64,000 nucleotides of DNA from an uncultured Bacteroidales bacterium (GTDB taxonomy: Bacteria; Bacteroidota; Bacteroidia; Bacteroidales; FEN-979), in assembly GCA_903903985.1 (NCBI GenBank), contig CAIVAT010000018.1:62001-126000 (forward strand), in the 5' to 3' direction. The translations under genes and the position numbers were made by a program. The notes beneath the pieces are model-generated. The model was not told the origin of the DNA. It made no database searches and worked only from the letters and a program-made list of their open reading frames with translations. This document shows, piece after piece, positions 1 to 9,562 of the stretch. The first letter of the stretch is position 1; each line of letters begins with the position of its first letter.

Positions 1-972
1 TTCCACCCGCTGATCGTATGGTTTGAGCATGTGCGTTTCGATCAATAAACCGGGACGGTTCCTTAACGCAGTATATCCCTGCGACAACATGGGCGGTGCG
101 ACTTCTGTTATCAGCCCGCTTCTCGGATCATGCCAGTTGCGGAATTCCACATAAGGAAAAACAGGGTAGCCACCATCATTCAAATGCTTCTCCAGCTGCC
201 GGGTAAATGTATTCTTCGACCAGTTTGTCAATCCTTCATCCATATCCCCGTAAATTTCCATCAGGTAGGTAAGCACATACTGGTAATCGGCACCATCGGT
301 GGTATGGGAATCAATAAAAAAATCGGGCATCCACATGTTGAACAAACGCAGCCATGCCTGGATTTCAGGGGAATCAGCCTTCAGAAAGTCACGGTTGAGG
401 TTCAGGTTGTTGGCAGTGGTTCGCCAGCCCATCTCTTTTGGCCCGTTCTGGTTGATACGGTTGAATGGGCCGAAGCGCTCATGCCCGTCGACGTTGAAGA
501 TGGGAATGAAAATGATGGAGACATTTTCGAGCAGGCTGGAAAGGTTACGGGTGACACTAGATTCGTGACCTGGCGTGGAGGATGAATGGGGGATCGTCGC
601 AGAACCGTTGATGGCAAGATCGCGAATAAGCATCAATCCTGCGTCCTTGCCTTCGCATTCACCGGCATGGATGCATGCCTGTATGAAGAGGATGGTGCGG
701 CCGGACGCATGGATAGCCGCCGGATCACTGAGCCCCTCCCTGTCGAGGATGAGCAATGGCAGGTCCCGGCCCTGGGCACTCTTGCCAAAAGTGGTATAGG
801 TGATCATTTTTGACCCGGTGGCAAGTTGCCTGCAATAGTCGATGGTCGCCTCGTAACGGGGCGTTTCGAGATTTCCTGACAATTCATAAAAGGTTCGCCA
901 GTCTTCGGCTTGTACGATCATTGTTTGAATGATCATCAGCCCTGATAAAAGCAGGTTGAATTTTTTCATCAT
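1..972 (-). CDS. Zinc carboxypeptidase, peptidase M14 family (partial, C-terminus off the window)
   Basis: The reading frame is open from the ATG at 972 to the window edge (324 codons), so the C-terminus is missing. It begins with a signal peptide (MMKKFNLLLSGLMIIQ, cleavage near residue 22), so the enzyme is exported. The M14 catalytic set is visible: zinc ligands in the HAGE motif (H102, E105) and H223 in DSHTT, a substrate-binding NR pair (N193-R194), and a probable catalytic Glu in IETH (E312). Family knowledge says it removes C-terminal residues from peptides. The missing end could carry a T9SS sorting domain or an extra Ig-like domain. It is divergent from the next gene; a second in-frame ATG lies one codon downstream. 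Confidence 0.87.
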   Translation of the reverse strand, partial: MMKKFNLLLSGLMIIQTMIVQAEDWRTFYELSGNLETPRYEATIDYCRQLATGSKMITYTTFGKSAQGRDLPLLILDREGLSDPAAIHASGRTILFIQACIHAGECEGKDAGLMLIRDLAINGSATIPHSSSTPGHESSVTRNLSSLLENVSIIFIPIFNVDGHERFGPFNRINQNGPKEMGWRTTANNLNLNRDFLKADSPEIQAWLRLFNMWMPDFFIDSHTTDGADYQYVLTYLMEIYGDMDEGLTNWSKNTFTRQLEKHLNDGGYPVFPYVEFRNWHDPRSGLITEVAPPMLSQGYTALRNRPGLLIETHMLKPYDQRVE

Positions 973-1108
973 GAATTACTTATTAGTGTCCATCTGTGCA
1001 TTGCCCGGGGGTTGAAATAATACCGTCAGGATTGCAAGTTCAGTTCTACCTGTATTCTGACTTTCCGTGCGAACATTGTGCGTCGGCCGGCAGCACCCAA
1101 TATAGTTT

Positions 1109-1116
1109 CAAACATA
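1109..1116 (-). promoter_or_regulatory. Candidate -7 box for the M14 peptidase gene
   Basis: On the minus strand this reads TATGTTTG, matching TAnnTTTG. No clear -33 TTG was found at the right distance. It lies in the 218-base divergent region 973-1190, where I see nothing else beyond the facing promoter element at 1160. Confidence 0.35.
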
Positions 1117-1159
1117 CATAAAAAAACGGTACTGCCGGGCACCGATGACTCAATAATAC

Positions 1160-1167
1160 TAACTTTG
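1160..1167 (+). promoter_or_regulatory. Candidate -7 box for the secreted Asp-box protein gene
   Basis: TAACTTTG matches the Bacteroidota primary-sigma -7 element TAnnTTTG and sits 23 bases before the ATG at 1191. No convincing -33 box is visible, so the call rests on the -7 element and position. Confidence 0.5.
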
Positions 1168-1190
1168 TACTGGTATCAATTTTTAATGAA

Positions 1191-2750
1191 ATGCGGAATC
1201 TCCTGCTGGATTTGATCATGTTGTTCGGTTTTGTGGGCGGTATGTACGCCCAATATCCAAATATTACAATAGGATCGGCTAATCTACCCAACGAGCCATC
1301 CATATGCATCAATTTAAAGAACCCGTCACAGATGGTTGCCGGATCCAATACAGACAACTACTATTATTCGTCGGACGGAGGGCAAACATGGACTCCTGGT
1401 GTGCTTTCATCCGGTTATGGAGTATGGGGCGATCCGGTGGTGATAGCCGATACATCCGGGAGTTTCTTCTTTTTTCATCTCTCAGTCCCTTCCTGGCCGC
1501 AGTGGCTCGACCGCATTGTATGTCAGAAATCAGTCAATGGAGGCCAGACCTGGAACAATGGCTCGTTTATGGGGTTGAACGGAACAAAGGACCAGGACAA
1601 GGAGTGGGCAGTTGTAAACCCGTTGAACAATTCCATCTATACATGCTGGACGCAGTTTGATGCCTATAACAGCACCATGCCTGAGGATAGTACCAACATC
1701 ATGTTCAGCCGTTCGCTGGATGGCGGAACAACCTGGAGTGCTGCCAAACGGATCAACCGGAAGGCCGGAGATTGCCTTGATATGGACAATACGGTGGAGG
1801 GGGCGGTCCCGGCAGCAGGGCCGGATGGCGAGGTTTATGTGTCCTGGACCGGTCCGCAGGGGCTCGTATTTACCGCCTCGGCTGATGGAGGTGCCACATG
1901 GCCCGAAAACAACCTGGTGATCAGCGACATTCCCGGGGGATGGGATTTCCCGGTGCCGGGAATTTATCGTGCGAACGGCTTGCCGGTTACTTGCTGTGAT
2001 CTCAGCAATGGCCCCTACCGCGGAACAATTTATATCAACTGGTGTGACCAGCGCAACGGTGAAAACGATACCGATGTCTGGATCATTAAATCGAATGATG
2101 GCGGAACAACATGGTCAACTCCGAAACGGGTAAATAATGACCCGCCCGGCCGGCAGCAGTTTTTCACCTGGATGACGATTGATCAGGTTACCGGATTTAT
2201 TTACACTGTATTTTACGACCGGCGCAATCATGCCGACAACCTTACTGACGTTTACATGGCGGTATCGAAGGATGGGGGAGAAACGTTTAATAATTTCAAG
2301 ATAAGTGAAAGCCCATTCAACCCAGATCAGGGGATTTTTTTTGGCGACTATACCAACATCGCAGCGCACAACAACATCGTTCGCCCGATATGGACGCGGT
2401 TGAATGATGGCAACCTGAGTATCATGACCGCTCTGGTCGACAATATTTTTGTTGGCATCAGCCCCGAGAAAGAACTACCAGTGCCTTTTTCCCTCGAGCA
2501 AAATTTTCCGAATCCCGTGCAGGATATAACCTATATTTCCTTCAGAATTCATGCACCGGCAACAGTCAGCCTGAAAGTATATGATGTTTACGGGCATGAG
2601 GTAGCAACGCTTCTTTCAGATGTGCCGGTTTCTTCAGGGAAGCATATCGAGCAGTTTGACCGCAGGGAGTATCACCTTGGCCCGGGGTTTTATTATTTTT
2701 CATTGACAAGCAAAGACCTGACGATCAAGCGAAAAATGGTCTTCGAATGA
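1191..2750 (+). CDS. Secreted Asp-box (BNR) beta-propeller protein with T9SS type A sorting domain
   Basis: A 519-residue exported protein. Residues 1-21 form a signal peptide ending in YAQ. At least five Asp-box/BNR motifs follow (SSDGGQTW at 60-67, then SLDGGTTW, SADGGATW, SNDGGTTW, SKDGGETF), which mark a sialidase-like beta-propeller. The last ~85 residues (PVPFSLEQNFPNP..., then Y-V-Y-D-V-Y-G-like strands and a terminal KRKMVFE) are a type A C-terminal sorting domain, so it should leave the cell through T9SS. I do not see the FRIP-type arginine motif or other catalytic residues that prove sialidase activity; it may bind or hydrolyse another glycan or be non-catalytic. Confidence 0.85.
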   Translation: MRNLLLDLIMLFGFVGGMYAQYPNITIGSANLPNEPSICINLKNPSQMVAGSNTDNYYYSSDGGQTWTPGVLSSGYGVWGDPVVIADTSGSFFFFHLSVPSWPQWLDRIVCQKSVNGGQTWNNGSFMGLNGTKDQDKEWAVVNPLNNSIYTCWTQFDAYNSTMPEDSTNIMFSRSLDGGTTWSAAKRINRKAGDCLDMDNTVEGAVPAAGPDGEVYVSWTGPQGLVFTASADGGATWPENNLVISDIPGGWDFPVPGIYRANGLPVTCCDLSNGPYRGTIYINWCDQRNGENDTDVWIIKSNDGGTTWSTPKRVNNDPPGRQQFFTWMTIDQVTGFIYTVFYDRRNHADNLTDVYMAVSKDGGETFNNFKISESPFNPDQGIFFGDYTNIAAHNNIVRPIWTRLNDGNLSIMTALVDNIFVGISPEKELPVPFSLEQNFPNPVQDITYISFRIHAPATVSLKVYDVYGHEVATLLSDVPVSSGKHIEQFDRREYHLGPGFYYFSLTSKDLTIKRKMVFE

Positions 2751-2781
2751 GCCGGGTCCGGCAGAAACTTTTTACCCTTGT

Positions 2782-2814
2782 TTTGTTTCTTTTGTCGAAA
2801 TTTTCCTACCTTTG
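2782..2814 (+). promoter_or_regulatory. Promoter of the TetR-TolC unit
   Basis: A -33 box TTTG (2782-2785) and a -7 box TACCTTTG (2807-2814) are separated by 21 bases, close to the Bacteroidota consensus spacing. The predicted transcript has a leader of about 90 bases before the chosen ATG at 2914. Confidence 0.6.
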
Positions 2815-2913
2815 CCTCGCCACCGGAGTGTGCCCTGTTAAGTAGTATTTATTAAGATAAGATTGCGACAAGCAGCTGTTATTCAGTGCTGTATGTCGGG
2901 TTATTCGGGACGA

Positions 2914-3540
2914 ATGGATAAAGCGTTGATAGACATCCTTGAACGAGTCAGGGAACTCTTTTATAAATTCGGGGTCAGAAGTGTTTCTGTTGAAGACATC
3001 TGCCGCGATCTTGGCATGTCGAAAAAGAAACTGTACAAACACGTGACAAGTAAAACGGAACTGGTTTCTAAATTGCTTGAACTTGAACGCCAGAATTTTG
3101 AAATCATATTTGACAATCACAACTTCGAGGGGGTCAATGCCATCGATATTTTGCTGACGGTCAGCCGTGATCTTGGCGACCGGTTTCGTGATGTCAGCCC
3201 GTCCATGACATTTGATCTGAAGAAATATTATCCGGATATTTATCATAAACACGTAGATGAACGCATCGAATTCATTTATAATAAGATACAAATAAATCTC
3301 CGGAAAGGGATCAGCCAGGGAATGTATCGTGATGATCTCAGTATTGAGTTGGTTGCCAGGCTTTATATCCGGCGGCTGATCGACCTTCATAACCCGGAAT
3401 TTTTTCCGGCTGATAAATTTTCATTTCAAACCCTGTTTGATGTCATGTTCGACAATTTCATCCGAGGAATCGCAAACATGAATGGGATTGATTACTACGA
3501 AAAACAAAAACGGAAGGTGAATTTTAAAAAATTTAATTAA
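2914..3540 (+). CDS. TetR/AcrR family transcriptional regulator (efflux locus, copy 1)
   Basis: A 208-residue regulator with an N-terminal helix-turn-helix (about residues 12-50, SVEDICRDLGMSKKKLYKHV) and a helical ligand-binding domain. The start is placed at ATG 2914 because the alignment with the second TetR (9563) begins there (MDKALIDILERVREL versus MNPKAQYILEQVGRL); an open frame extends upstream to ATG 2893 and TTG 2863. The two copies share the unusual core motif PSM-[TD]-[FY]-D-[LI]-[KR]-KYYP. The gene ends 5 bases before the TolC-like gene, so they are one operon, and it probably controls efflux expression. Its ligand is unknown. Confidence 0.85.
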   Translation: MDKALIDILERVRELFYKFGVRSVSVEDICRDLGMSKKKLYKHVTSKTELVSKLLELERQNFEIIFDNHNFEGVNAIDILLTVSRDLGDRFRDVSPSMTFDLKKYYPDIYHKHVDERIEFIYNKIQINLRKGISQGMYRDDLSIELVARLYIRRLIDLHNPEFFPADKFSFQTLFDVMFDNFIRGIANMNGIDYYEKQKRKVNFKKFN

Positions 3541-3545
3541 CTACA

Positions 3546-4910
3546 ATGAACTACCGGTTTTTTATGCTTCTGCTTGTTTTGAGTCTGTTTGCAGAAATGG
3601 TTTCCTTCGCACAAAATCCTTCACAGGCAAAAACAAATGAGGTGATGCGATTTTCACTTGAACAGGCGCAGGCCTATGCTTTTGAAAATAATTATGATCT
3701 CAAGAATTCGACCACGGATGTGGAAATTGCAAGAAAGATGGTGAAACAAAATACTGCAATCGGGTTACCCCAGATCAATGCAGGGGTCGATTACATGAAC
3801 AATGTCATTCAGCCTACTACGTTGATACCTGGTGAGTTTTTCGGGCAACCCGGCACCTATCAGGCGATCACTTTCGGCACCAAATACACTGCAACCCTCA
3901 AGGGAACCCTCACGCAACTTATTTACAGCGGGCAGTATCTCGTTGGTTTGCAAACTGCCAAGGCTTTTCTTGAAACATCAAAGCAAAAAAATGTTCGTGA
4001 CAAAGTAGATGTTCGCGATCAGGTTGCCGATAGTTACATCCGCTTGCTCGTGGTTGACGAAGGAATTAAGATCCTCGATTCAACGTATATTGTTGTCAGC
4101 AGGCTTGTTGACGAAGCCCGTAAAAGTTACCAGGCCGGATTAATCGAAGATATTGATGTTGACCAGGCCGATTTGAACAGATCAAACCTGGAAGCGACGA
4201 TCACCTATACGAAAAATTTACGGGCAGTGGGTTATGCAAGTCTTAAATTCATCATGGGTCTGAAAGACACCCAGGAGATGGTTCAAACGGATAATCTTGA
4301 TTACTTCCTCGCCCAGGTTAACCGCGATGCATTGATCAACCAGCAGTTCGACTATAATGTCAACATTGATTACGTGCTTTTAAAAAAGGCAGATTATCTG
4401 ACATTGATGAGATATAAACTTTCTAAAACTGCATTTCAGCCATCTTTGTCCGGATTCCTGGGTGCTTCAACCAATGCACAGCGCAGTTCCTGGGATTTTT
4501 TCAACACCAGTAAAGTGTGGTATCCCGCCGTAAATTTCGGGTTTTCACTGCAAATACCGATTTGGAGCAGCGGCAGCCGGAAATATGCCGTTGACCAGAC
4601 CAGGCTTGAAGTGGAAAAAACCAAGGTTACGGATGAGAAATTGCGGGTAGGCCTTGAATTGCAGGTGGCAACTGCAAAGACTGATTTCAGCAATGCTTAC
4701 GCAATTTACCAGAATAAAGTGAAAGGATTTCAAACCGCCCTGAAGATCTATGAAAAAACGATGGAAAAATATAAGCAGGGCATGGCAGGCAGTACTGACC
4801 TGAACCAGCGTTACAATCAATTCCTCGCAGCAAACAGCGACTACATGCAATCGATCTATACATTGCTTGCACAGAAAATCAAGCTGAGTAAATTGATGGA
4901 GAAATTTTAA
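3546..4910 (+). CDS. TolC-family outer membrane efflux protein
   Basis: A 454-residue protein with a signal peptide (MNYRFFMLLLVLSLFAEMVSFAQ) and two repeats of the long-helix TolC fold: FSLEQAQAYAFENNYDLKNS near residue 36 and the matching second half from about residue 250. It should trimerise into an outer membrane channel for the RND pump and adaptor encoded on the opposite strand. It is co-transcribed with the TetR gene just upstream and ends only three bases from the stop of the convergent pump gene, with no terminator hairpin in between. Confidence 0.88.
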   Translation: MNYRFFMLLLVLSLFAEMVSFAQNPSQAKTNEVMRFSLEQAQAYAFENNYDLKNSTTDVEIARKMVKQNTAIGLPQINAGVDYMNNVIQPTTLIPGEFFGQPGTYQAITFGTKYTATLKGTLTQLIYSGQYLVGLQTAKAFLETSKQKNVRDKVDVRDQVADSYIRLLVVDEGIKILDSTYIVVSRLVDEARKSYQAGLIEDIDVDQADLNRSNLEATITYTKNLRAVGYASLKFIMGLKDTQEMVQTDNLDYFLAQVNRDALINQQFDYNVNIDYVLLKKADYLTLMRYKLSKTAFQPSLSGFLGASTNAQRSSWDFFNTSKVWYPAVNFGFSLQIPIWSSGSRKYAVDQTRLEVEKTKVTDEKLRVGLELQVATAKTDFSNAYAIYQNKVKGFQTALKIYEKTMEKYKQGMAGSTDLNQRYNQFLAANSDYMQSIYTLLAQKIKLSKLMEKF

Positions 4911-4913
4911 GTC

Positions 4914-7900
4914 CTACACTTTCGCACGTCTCCTTGCAATGCGGTTTGATCTTCTCCGCCTTATACCTGCAATCATTTGGGCATCGATCAGCACCATGGC
5001 CGGAACGAAAACAAGGGTGAGGAATGTTGCAAAGCTCAACCCGAAAATGATCGTCCAGGATAGCGGCCCCCAGAAAGCCACGTTGTCACCCCCAAAATAA
5101 AGGTGAGGGTTCAATTCCGAAAACAGTGTCACGAAGTTTATATTCATCCCGATAGCAAGCGGCACGAGGCCGAGCATCGTTGCAGTTGCCGTAAGCACTA
5201 CCGGGGTTATCCTTGTTTTCCCGGCCTGGATGATGGCATCCTTGGTTTTCATACCGCGCGACTTGAGTTCGTCTCCGAATTCAACAATCAGGATGCCATT
5301 CCTTACAACAATGCCTCCGAGGGCTACAATACCGAGCCCGGTCATGATGATGCTGATGGACATGCCGAAAATAGCAATTCCAAGGAATACGCCGATCACG
5401 CTGAAGATAACTTCGCTGAGAATAATGAAGGATTTGCTTAGCGAACCAAACTGTGTGATGAGGATAAAGAAAATCAAACCGATGGCGATCATCATGGCCT
5501 TCAGGAGGAAAACCATTGTTTCCTGCTGGTCTTCCCGCTCACCCGTCAGTTTGATCTCTACCCCTTTGGGCATGTTGTAGGCCGGCAATGATCTGTTGAT
5601 CATGGCAACCACTTCATTGGCTGTGTATCCTGAGAGTACTTCCGAAGATAAAGTGATCACCCTTTTGAGATTTTTACGCTTGATGCCCCCGTAGGTGTCT
5701 CTGTAATGGATCGTAGCTACAGAAGAAATGGGAATCTGGCGGAGTTGTCCCGAATTCATGTCACGATAGGTGATTTTCGCATTGATGATCTTGTTTACAT
5801 TCGTCCGTTCTTTTTCCGAATACCTTAGCTGGATCGGGTATTCATCTTCATCTTCTTTATATTTAGAGATTTCTTTTCCGTAAATCGCCGTGCGCATTTC
5901 AAGTCCGATCTGCCCCAATGATAATCCTTCCCTGTTTGCCCTCACCCGGTCGATGTCGATGATGATCTCGGGCTTGTTATTGTCGAAATCCGATTTGATC
6001 TGCTCAATTCCTGGAATTTGCAGGGAGTCGAGATAGGATTTGAATTTGAAAGAGGTGGCAATTAAATCATCCAGGTTTTCTCCGGTGACTTCAATGTTGA
6101 TCGGCTTGCCGGTGGGTGGTCCCATCCTGTTCTTTTCAACACTGATGGTAGCGCCGGGAATGTTCTTCAGGTTCTTCCTGATTTTATCCATGATATCCTG
6201 GGTGGATACCCCTTTCCGGAATTTACTTTCGGTAAAGTTGATGGTCAGCTTTCCTTTGTTTGACGATACGGAGCGATCAAATATGTTATCCCCGGCCCCG
6301 AACCCAACATTGGTAATAATTGATTCAACAACAGGATTCTTCTCGCCAATCACCTGGGTTACCCTTTTTTCCACGAGGGTGGTAACGGAATCAGTAATAT
6401 GCTGGTCTGTTCCCTCAGGCATCTTGACGTAGACATTGATGTATGTTGGATTATTGTTAGGAAAGAATAAAATTTTCGGTTTGGTGACACCCATGAGGAT
6501 AAAGCTGAAAATCAACAAGGAGACTACTGCCGTCAGGATATACCAGGGCATGCGGCCTCTCAACGCAAAAATCAAAGTTCGCTCGTAGAGATGCAGGACC
6601 CATGGCCAGGTAACAGTTTGAAACCGGATGATCAAACTTTTTAAAACAAGCCGGTATAAGGCATTCAGCAACAACATGAAGATGAATATATTGCCAATGG
6701 CAAAACCTCCGGCAAGGTAAGAGGCCAGGGCCAGCAACAATAATACTACACTGCTGATAATCAGTCTTTTACGATTGGTCTTATGCTCAACAACGTCATA
6801 TTCATGCTTCATAAACGTTACAGCGAACACCGGATTGATGATGTAAGCAACAAACAAGGAAGCAAACAGGGTGAGGATCAGCGTAACCGGCAGGTAATGC
6901 ATGAATTTTCCTACAATTCCCGGCCAGAATGCCAATGGGAAAAAGGGTGCAAGTGTGGTAAGCGTTCCCGACAGAATCGGCAGAAAGACTTCTCCTGCGG
7001 CGTTTTTCGCCGCTTTCACAATATCCGGCTGTCCGCGGTGCAACCGGTGCGTGTTCTCAATCACCACAATGGCATCGTCGACAATGATGCCAAGTGCAAA
7101 GATAAATCCGAACATCACGATCATGTTCATCGTGAAACCCAGGCTTGGCATGATCAGGTAAGCAACAAACATGGAAAGGGGTACCGACAGGGCGACAAAA
7201 AACGCATTGTTGAGTCCCATGAAAAACATCAAAACGACAATCACCATGATGAAACCGATGATGATGGTGTTGTTCAGCTCTTCCAGTGTGCTTTTGGTAA
7301 ACCGGGACTGATCGCCTGTGATGTTCATACTGAGATCGGGTGGATAGGAGGTCTTTTTCAATCCATTCATGATCTCCTTAATTTTGTCGGATGCATCGAT
7401 CAGGTTTTCACCACTTTTCTTGATCACGTTCAGGGTGACCACGTTTTTCCCGTTAAGGCGGGCAAAACTTTCCTGTTCCTTGAATGAATCACGAACATCG
7501 GCTACGTCCTGGATATAAACGATGGCTCCGCTGGCCGATTTAAGCATGATGGTCTTGATCTCTTCGGGCGATTTGAATTGTCCTGCCAGACGGATCGTGT
7601 ATTTTGTTCCGAAGGCGGTGATGGTTCCCGCAGAAACGGTAACATTTTCAGAGGCAACCGCCGATTCAATATCCCGGAAAGACACACTTGCTGCCTGCAT
7701 TTTATACATGTCGACATCAATCTGTATTTCGCGTTCGAGGGCGCCAACAATGTCAACCCGGGTAATTTCCTTGAGCGTTTCGATCCTGTCCTGGGCATCC
7801 TCTGCATATTTTTTCAACCGTTGCAGGTCATAATCACCAGACAGGTTGATGTTCATGATCGGAATTTCGGAAATGTCAAACTCTTTGATGTCTGGGTCTT

Positions 7901-8303
7901 TTGGCAGATTGTTCGGAAGGTTTGTCTTCGCCTTGTCTACCGCATCGCGAACGCGCTGTTTTGCTTCTGAAACTTCGATGCCAGGGTTGAATTCCACCAC
8001 GATGGTCGAAAAGTCCTGGATTGAATTGCTGGTAATTTTTTTAACATCTGCCAGCGATTTGCACTGCTTTTCGATGGGGCGTGTCACCAGGTTTTCCATA
8101 TCCTCGGGTGATGTTCCGGGGTAAACGGTATTCACCAGGATGGTCGGGATTACAATTTCCGGGAATTGTTCTTTTGGAATGCTTATGTAGGATAACAAAC
8201 CCAACGTGGTGATGATGACAGTAAGCACATAGATACTTACTTTATTGTCGATAGACCAGCTTGTTGCAAAAAACTCCTTGAGCTTGTGTTGTTTTTCTTT
8301 CAT
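4914..8303 (-). CDS. RND-family efflux transporter permease (AcrB/MdtB-like)
   Basis: An 1129-residue inner membrane pump, slightly longer than AcrB. It starts with a cytosolic tail and TM1 followed by the conserved FPEI-x-IP and YPG-x-SPE-DME motifs, has the two large periplasmic loops with porter domains, and TM4 and TM10 blocks; the TM4 region GIIVDDAIVVIEN holds the paired proton-relay aspartates, and GGIVVRNGILIVEF is the TM10 counterpart. It couples proton influx to export of drugs, bile-salt-like compounds or lipids; the substrate cannot be told. The adaptor lies 12 bases upstream in the same operon. Confidence 0.9.
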   Translation of the reverse strand: MKEKQHKLKEFFATSWSIDNKVSIYVLTVIITTLGLLSYISIPKEQFPEIVIPTILVNTVYPGTSPEDMENLVTRPIEKQCKSLADVKKITSNSIQDFSTIVVEFNPGIEVSEAKQRVRDAVDKAKTNLPNNLPKDPDIKEFDISEIPIMNINLSGDYDLQRLKKYAEDAQDRIETLKEITRVDIVGALEREIQIDVDMYKMQAASVSFRDIESAVASENVTVSAGTITAFGTKYTIRLAGQFKSPEEIKTIMLKSASGAIVYIQDVADVRDSFKEQESFARLNGKNVVTLNVIKKSGENLIDASDKIKEIMNGLKKTSYPPDLSMNITGDQSRFTKSTLEELNNTIIIGFIMVIVVLMFFMGLNNAFFVALSVPLSMFVAYLIMPSLGFTMNMIVMFGFIFALGIIVDDAIVVIENTHRLHRGQPDIVKAAKNAAGEVFLPILSGTLTTLAPFFPLAFWPGIVGKFMHYLPVTLILTLFASLFVAYIINPVFAVTFMKHEYDVVEHKTNRKRLIISSVVLLLLALASYLAGGFAIGNIFIFMLLLNALYRLVLKSLIIRFQTVTWPWVLHLYERTLIFALRGRMPWYILTAVVSLLIFSFILMGVTKPKILFFPNNNPTYINVYVKMPEGTDQHITDSVTTLVEKRVTQVIGEKNPVVESIITNVGFGAGDNIFDRSVSSNKGKLTINFTESKFRKGVSTQDIMDKIRKNLKNIPGATISVEKNRMGPPTGKPINIEVTGENLDDLIATSFKFKSYLDSLQIPGIEQIKSDFDNNKPEIIIDIDRVRANREGLSLGQIGLEMRTAIYGKEISKYKEDEDEYPIQLRYSEKERTNVNKIINAKITYRDMNSGQLRQIPISSVATIHYRDTYGGIKRKNLKRVITLSSEVLSGYTANEVVAMINRSLPAYNMPKGVEIKLTGEREDQQETMVFLLKAMMIAIGLIFFILITQFGSLSKSFIILSEVIFSVIGVFLGIAIFGMSISIIMTGLGIVALGGIVVRNGILIVEFGDELKSRGMKTKDAIIQAGKTRITPVVLTATATMLGLVPLAIGMNINFVTLFSELNPHLYFGGDNVAFWGPLSWTIIFGLSFATFLTLVFVPAMVLIDAQMIAGIRRRRSNRIARRRAKV

Positions 8304-8315
8304 GTCTGGTTTGGA

Positions 8316-9434
8316 TTAAAAGTCGATGGGCTGGCCATTGTAAAGATCTTTATACCCGGCGGTGATGATTTTATCCCCTTCATTCAGCCCATTGACAATT
8401 TCCGTGAGTCCATTGTAAGTTACAGAGGGTTTAATGATGCGTTTTCGTGCCACTTTTTTGCCATTCTCTTCGGCAGCCACGAAAATAAATTGTCCTTCAT
8501 CACGCGAATTCTGGATATAATTCTGCGGGACGGCAATTGCTGAAGGGTTGGTGTAATCTTTGATCCGGAGTACGGCAATCATATTGGCCCGGAAGATGAT
8601 GTCAGACCCTGGCAAAGCTGCCTCAACAAGGAATGTACGGTTGGTGGGATTGATGAACTTGCTTGCAAAAGTGATCTGGTTGGTGAGTTCCCGGTTGAGG
8701 TCAGGTAAAAATATTTTTACCTGGTCGCCGGTTTTTACTTTTGAAGAGTATGCTTCGCCAACATCGGCAAGTGCTTTTGCTTTCGAAAAATTGACAATGC
8801 GGAATGCAGGAATGGGTGAGGATGGCGAGGCAAGTTGCCCGACTTTAATGGGGATATCCTCCACGGTGCCATTGATGGGTGAGGTGATGACCGACATTTT
8901 TATCTGGTCCTCCAGTGTGGAAATGCTGTTCTGAACGGATTCCATGTCATTTTTCGCTTTCAGGTACTGCACTTCCGATCCGATCTTCTGATCCCATAAA
9001 GTCTTTTGCCGGCTATACAAATCGGTGACGAAAGCCAGTTTATTATTCAGGTCGCTCAGTTGTTGTTTGAGCACCTCGGCGTCAAGCTCAGCAAGCACCT
9101 GTCCGCTCGTAACCGCATCTCCCTCATGAACCAGTATCCTGGTCACTGTGCCACCCTGATTTCGGGGGCTCACCGCAATGTTCTCATTGCCGTCTATTCG
9201 CCCCTGCACCTCAATGTAATGTTCGAAGGGCTTTTTTGTGATGACATCAACCGTGACCATGGTAGCTGAAACAGCGTTGGCAGGCGTAAGTTCCTTTTCC
9301 AGTTTCATGATCTCTTCTGTTAGCTGGTCATGCTCTTTTTTCAGCTGATCCAGCCGGGCTTTTTTATCCCCAACCTTGCCGGTGCAACCTGCAAGAAGTA
9401 AGAAAATGCCGGCAATAAAAATAATCTGTTTCAT
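8316..9434 (-). CDS. RND efflux periplasmic adaptor lipoprotein (HlyD/MFP family)
   Basis: Start placed at ATG 9434 (MKQIIFIAGIFLLLAGC), giving a lipobox LAGC with Cys17 as the acylation site; an in-frame ATG at 9446 is possible. After an early coiled-coil segment (about residues 23-50) come the biotinyl-lipoyl half motif (VSPRNQGGTVTRILVHEGD), a helical hairpin (~120-165), the second lipoyl half (SPINGTVEDIPIKVGQ) and beta-barrel domains. It bridges the RND pump and TolC-like channel. It is the first gene of the minus-strand pump operon and is divergent from the second TetR gene. Confidence 0.88.
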   Translation of the reverse strand: MKQIIFIAGIFLLLAGCTGKVGDKKARLDQLKKEHDQLTEEIMKLEKELTPANAVSATMVTVDVITKKPFEHYIEVQGRIDGNENIAVSPRNQGGTVTRILVHEGDAVTSGQVLAELDAEVLKQQLSDLNNKLAFVTDLYSRQKTLWDQKIGSEVQYLKAKNDMESVQNSISTLEDQIKMSVITSPINGTVEDIPIKVGQLASPSSPIPAFRIVNFSKAKALADVGEAYSSKVKTGDQVKIFLPDLNRELTNQITFASKFINPTNRTFLVEAALPGSDIIFRANMIAVLRIKDYTNPSAIAVPQNYIQNSRDEGQFIFVAAEENGKKVARKRIIKPSVTYNGLTEIVNGLNEGDKIITAGYKDLYNGQPIDF

Positions 9435-9485
9435 AATTGGAATCATATTGATAAGGATTGCATCGTTAAGCAGAATTTAAGGAGG

Positions 9486-9493
9486 CAAAGATA
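9486..9493 (-). promoter_or_regulatory. Candidate -7 box for the adaptor-pump operon
   Basis: On the minus strand this reads TATCTTTG, a full match to TAnnTTTG. The nearest TTG lies 26 bases upstream, longer than ideal. It shares a 128-base region with the promoter of the divergent TetR gene, so one regulator bound here could control both. Confidence 0.5.
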
Positions 9494-9551
9494 GGAAATT
9501 CTGAGACGTAAAAACTTTCCAATTGAAAATCGTTTCCATGAGTGTTTTATG

Positions 9552-9559
9552 TATATTTG
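9552..9559 (+). promoter_or_regulatory. Candidate -7 box directly at the second TetR gene start
   Basis: TATATTTG matches TAnnTTTG and ends three bases before the ATG at 9563. If used, transcription would begin within a few bases of the start codon, giving a leaderless or nearly leaderless mRNA. A promoter further upstream or a different start is the alternative. Confidence 0.4.
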
Positions 9560-9562
9560 CAT

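Noticed and set aside
2806-3390. Long open frame on the minus strand
   Set aside because: It mirrors the TetR gene 2914-3540 in antisense; the plus frame has a full HTH domain and a promoter.
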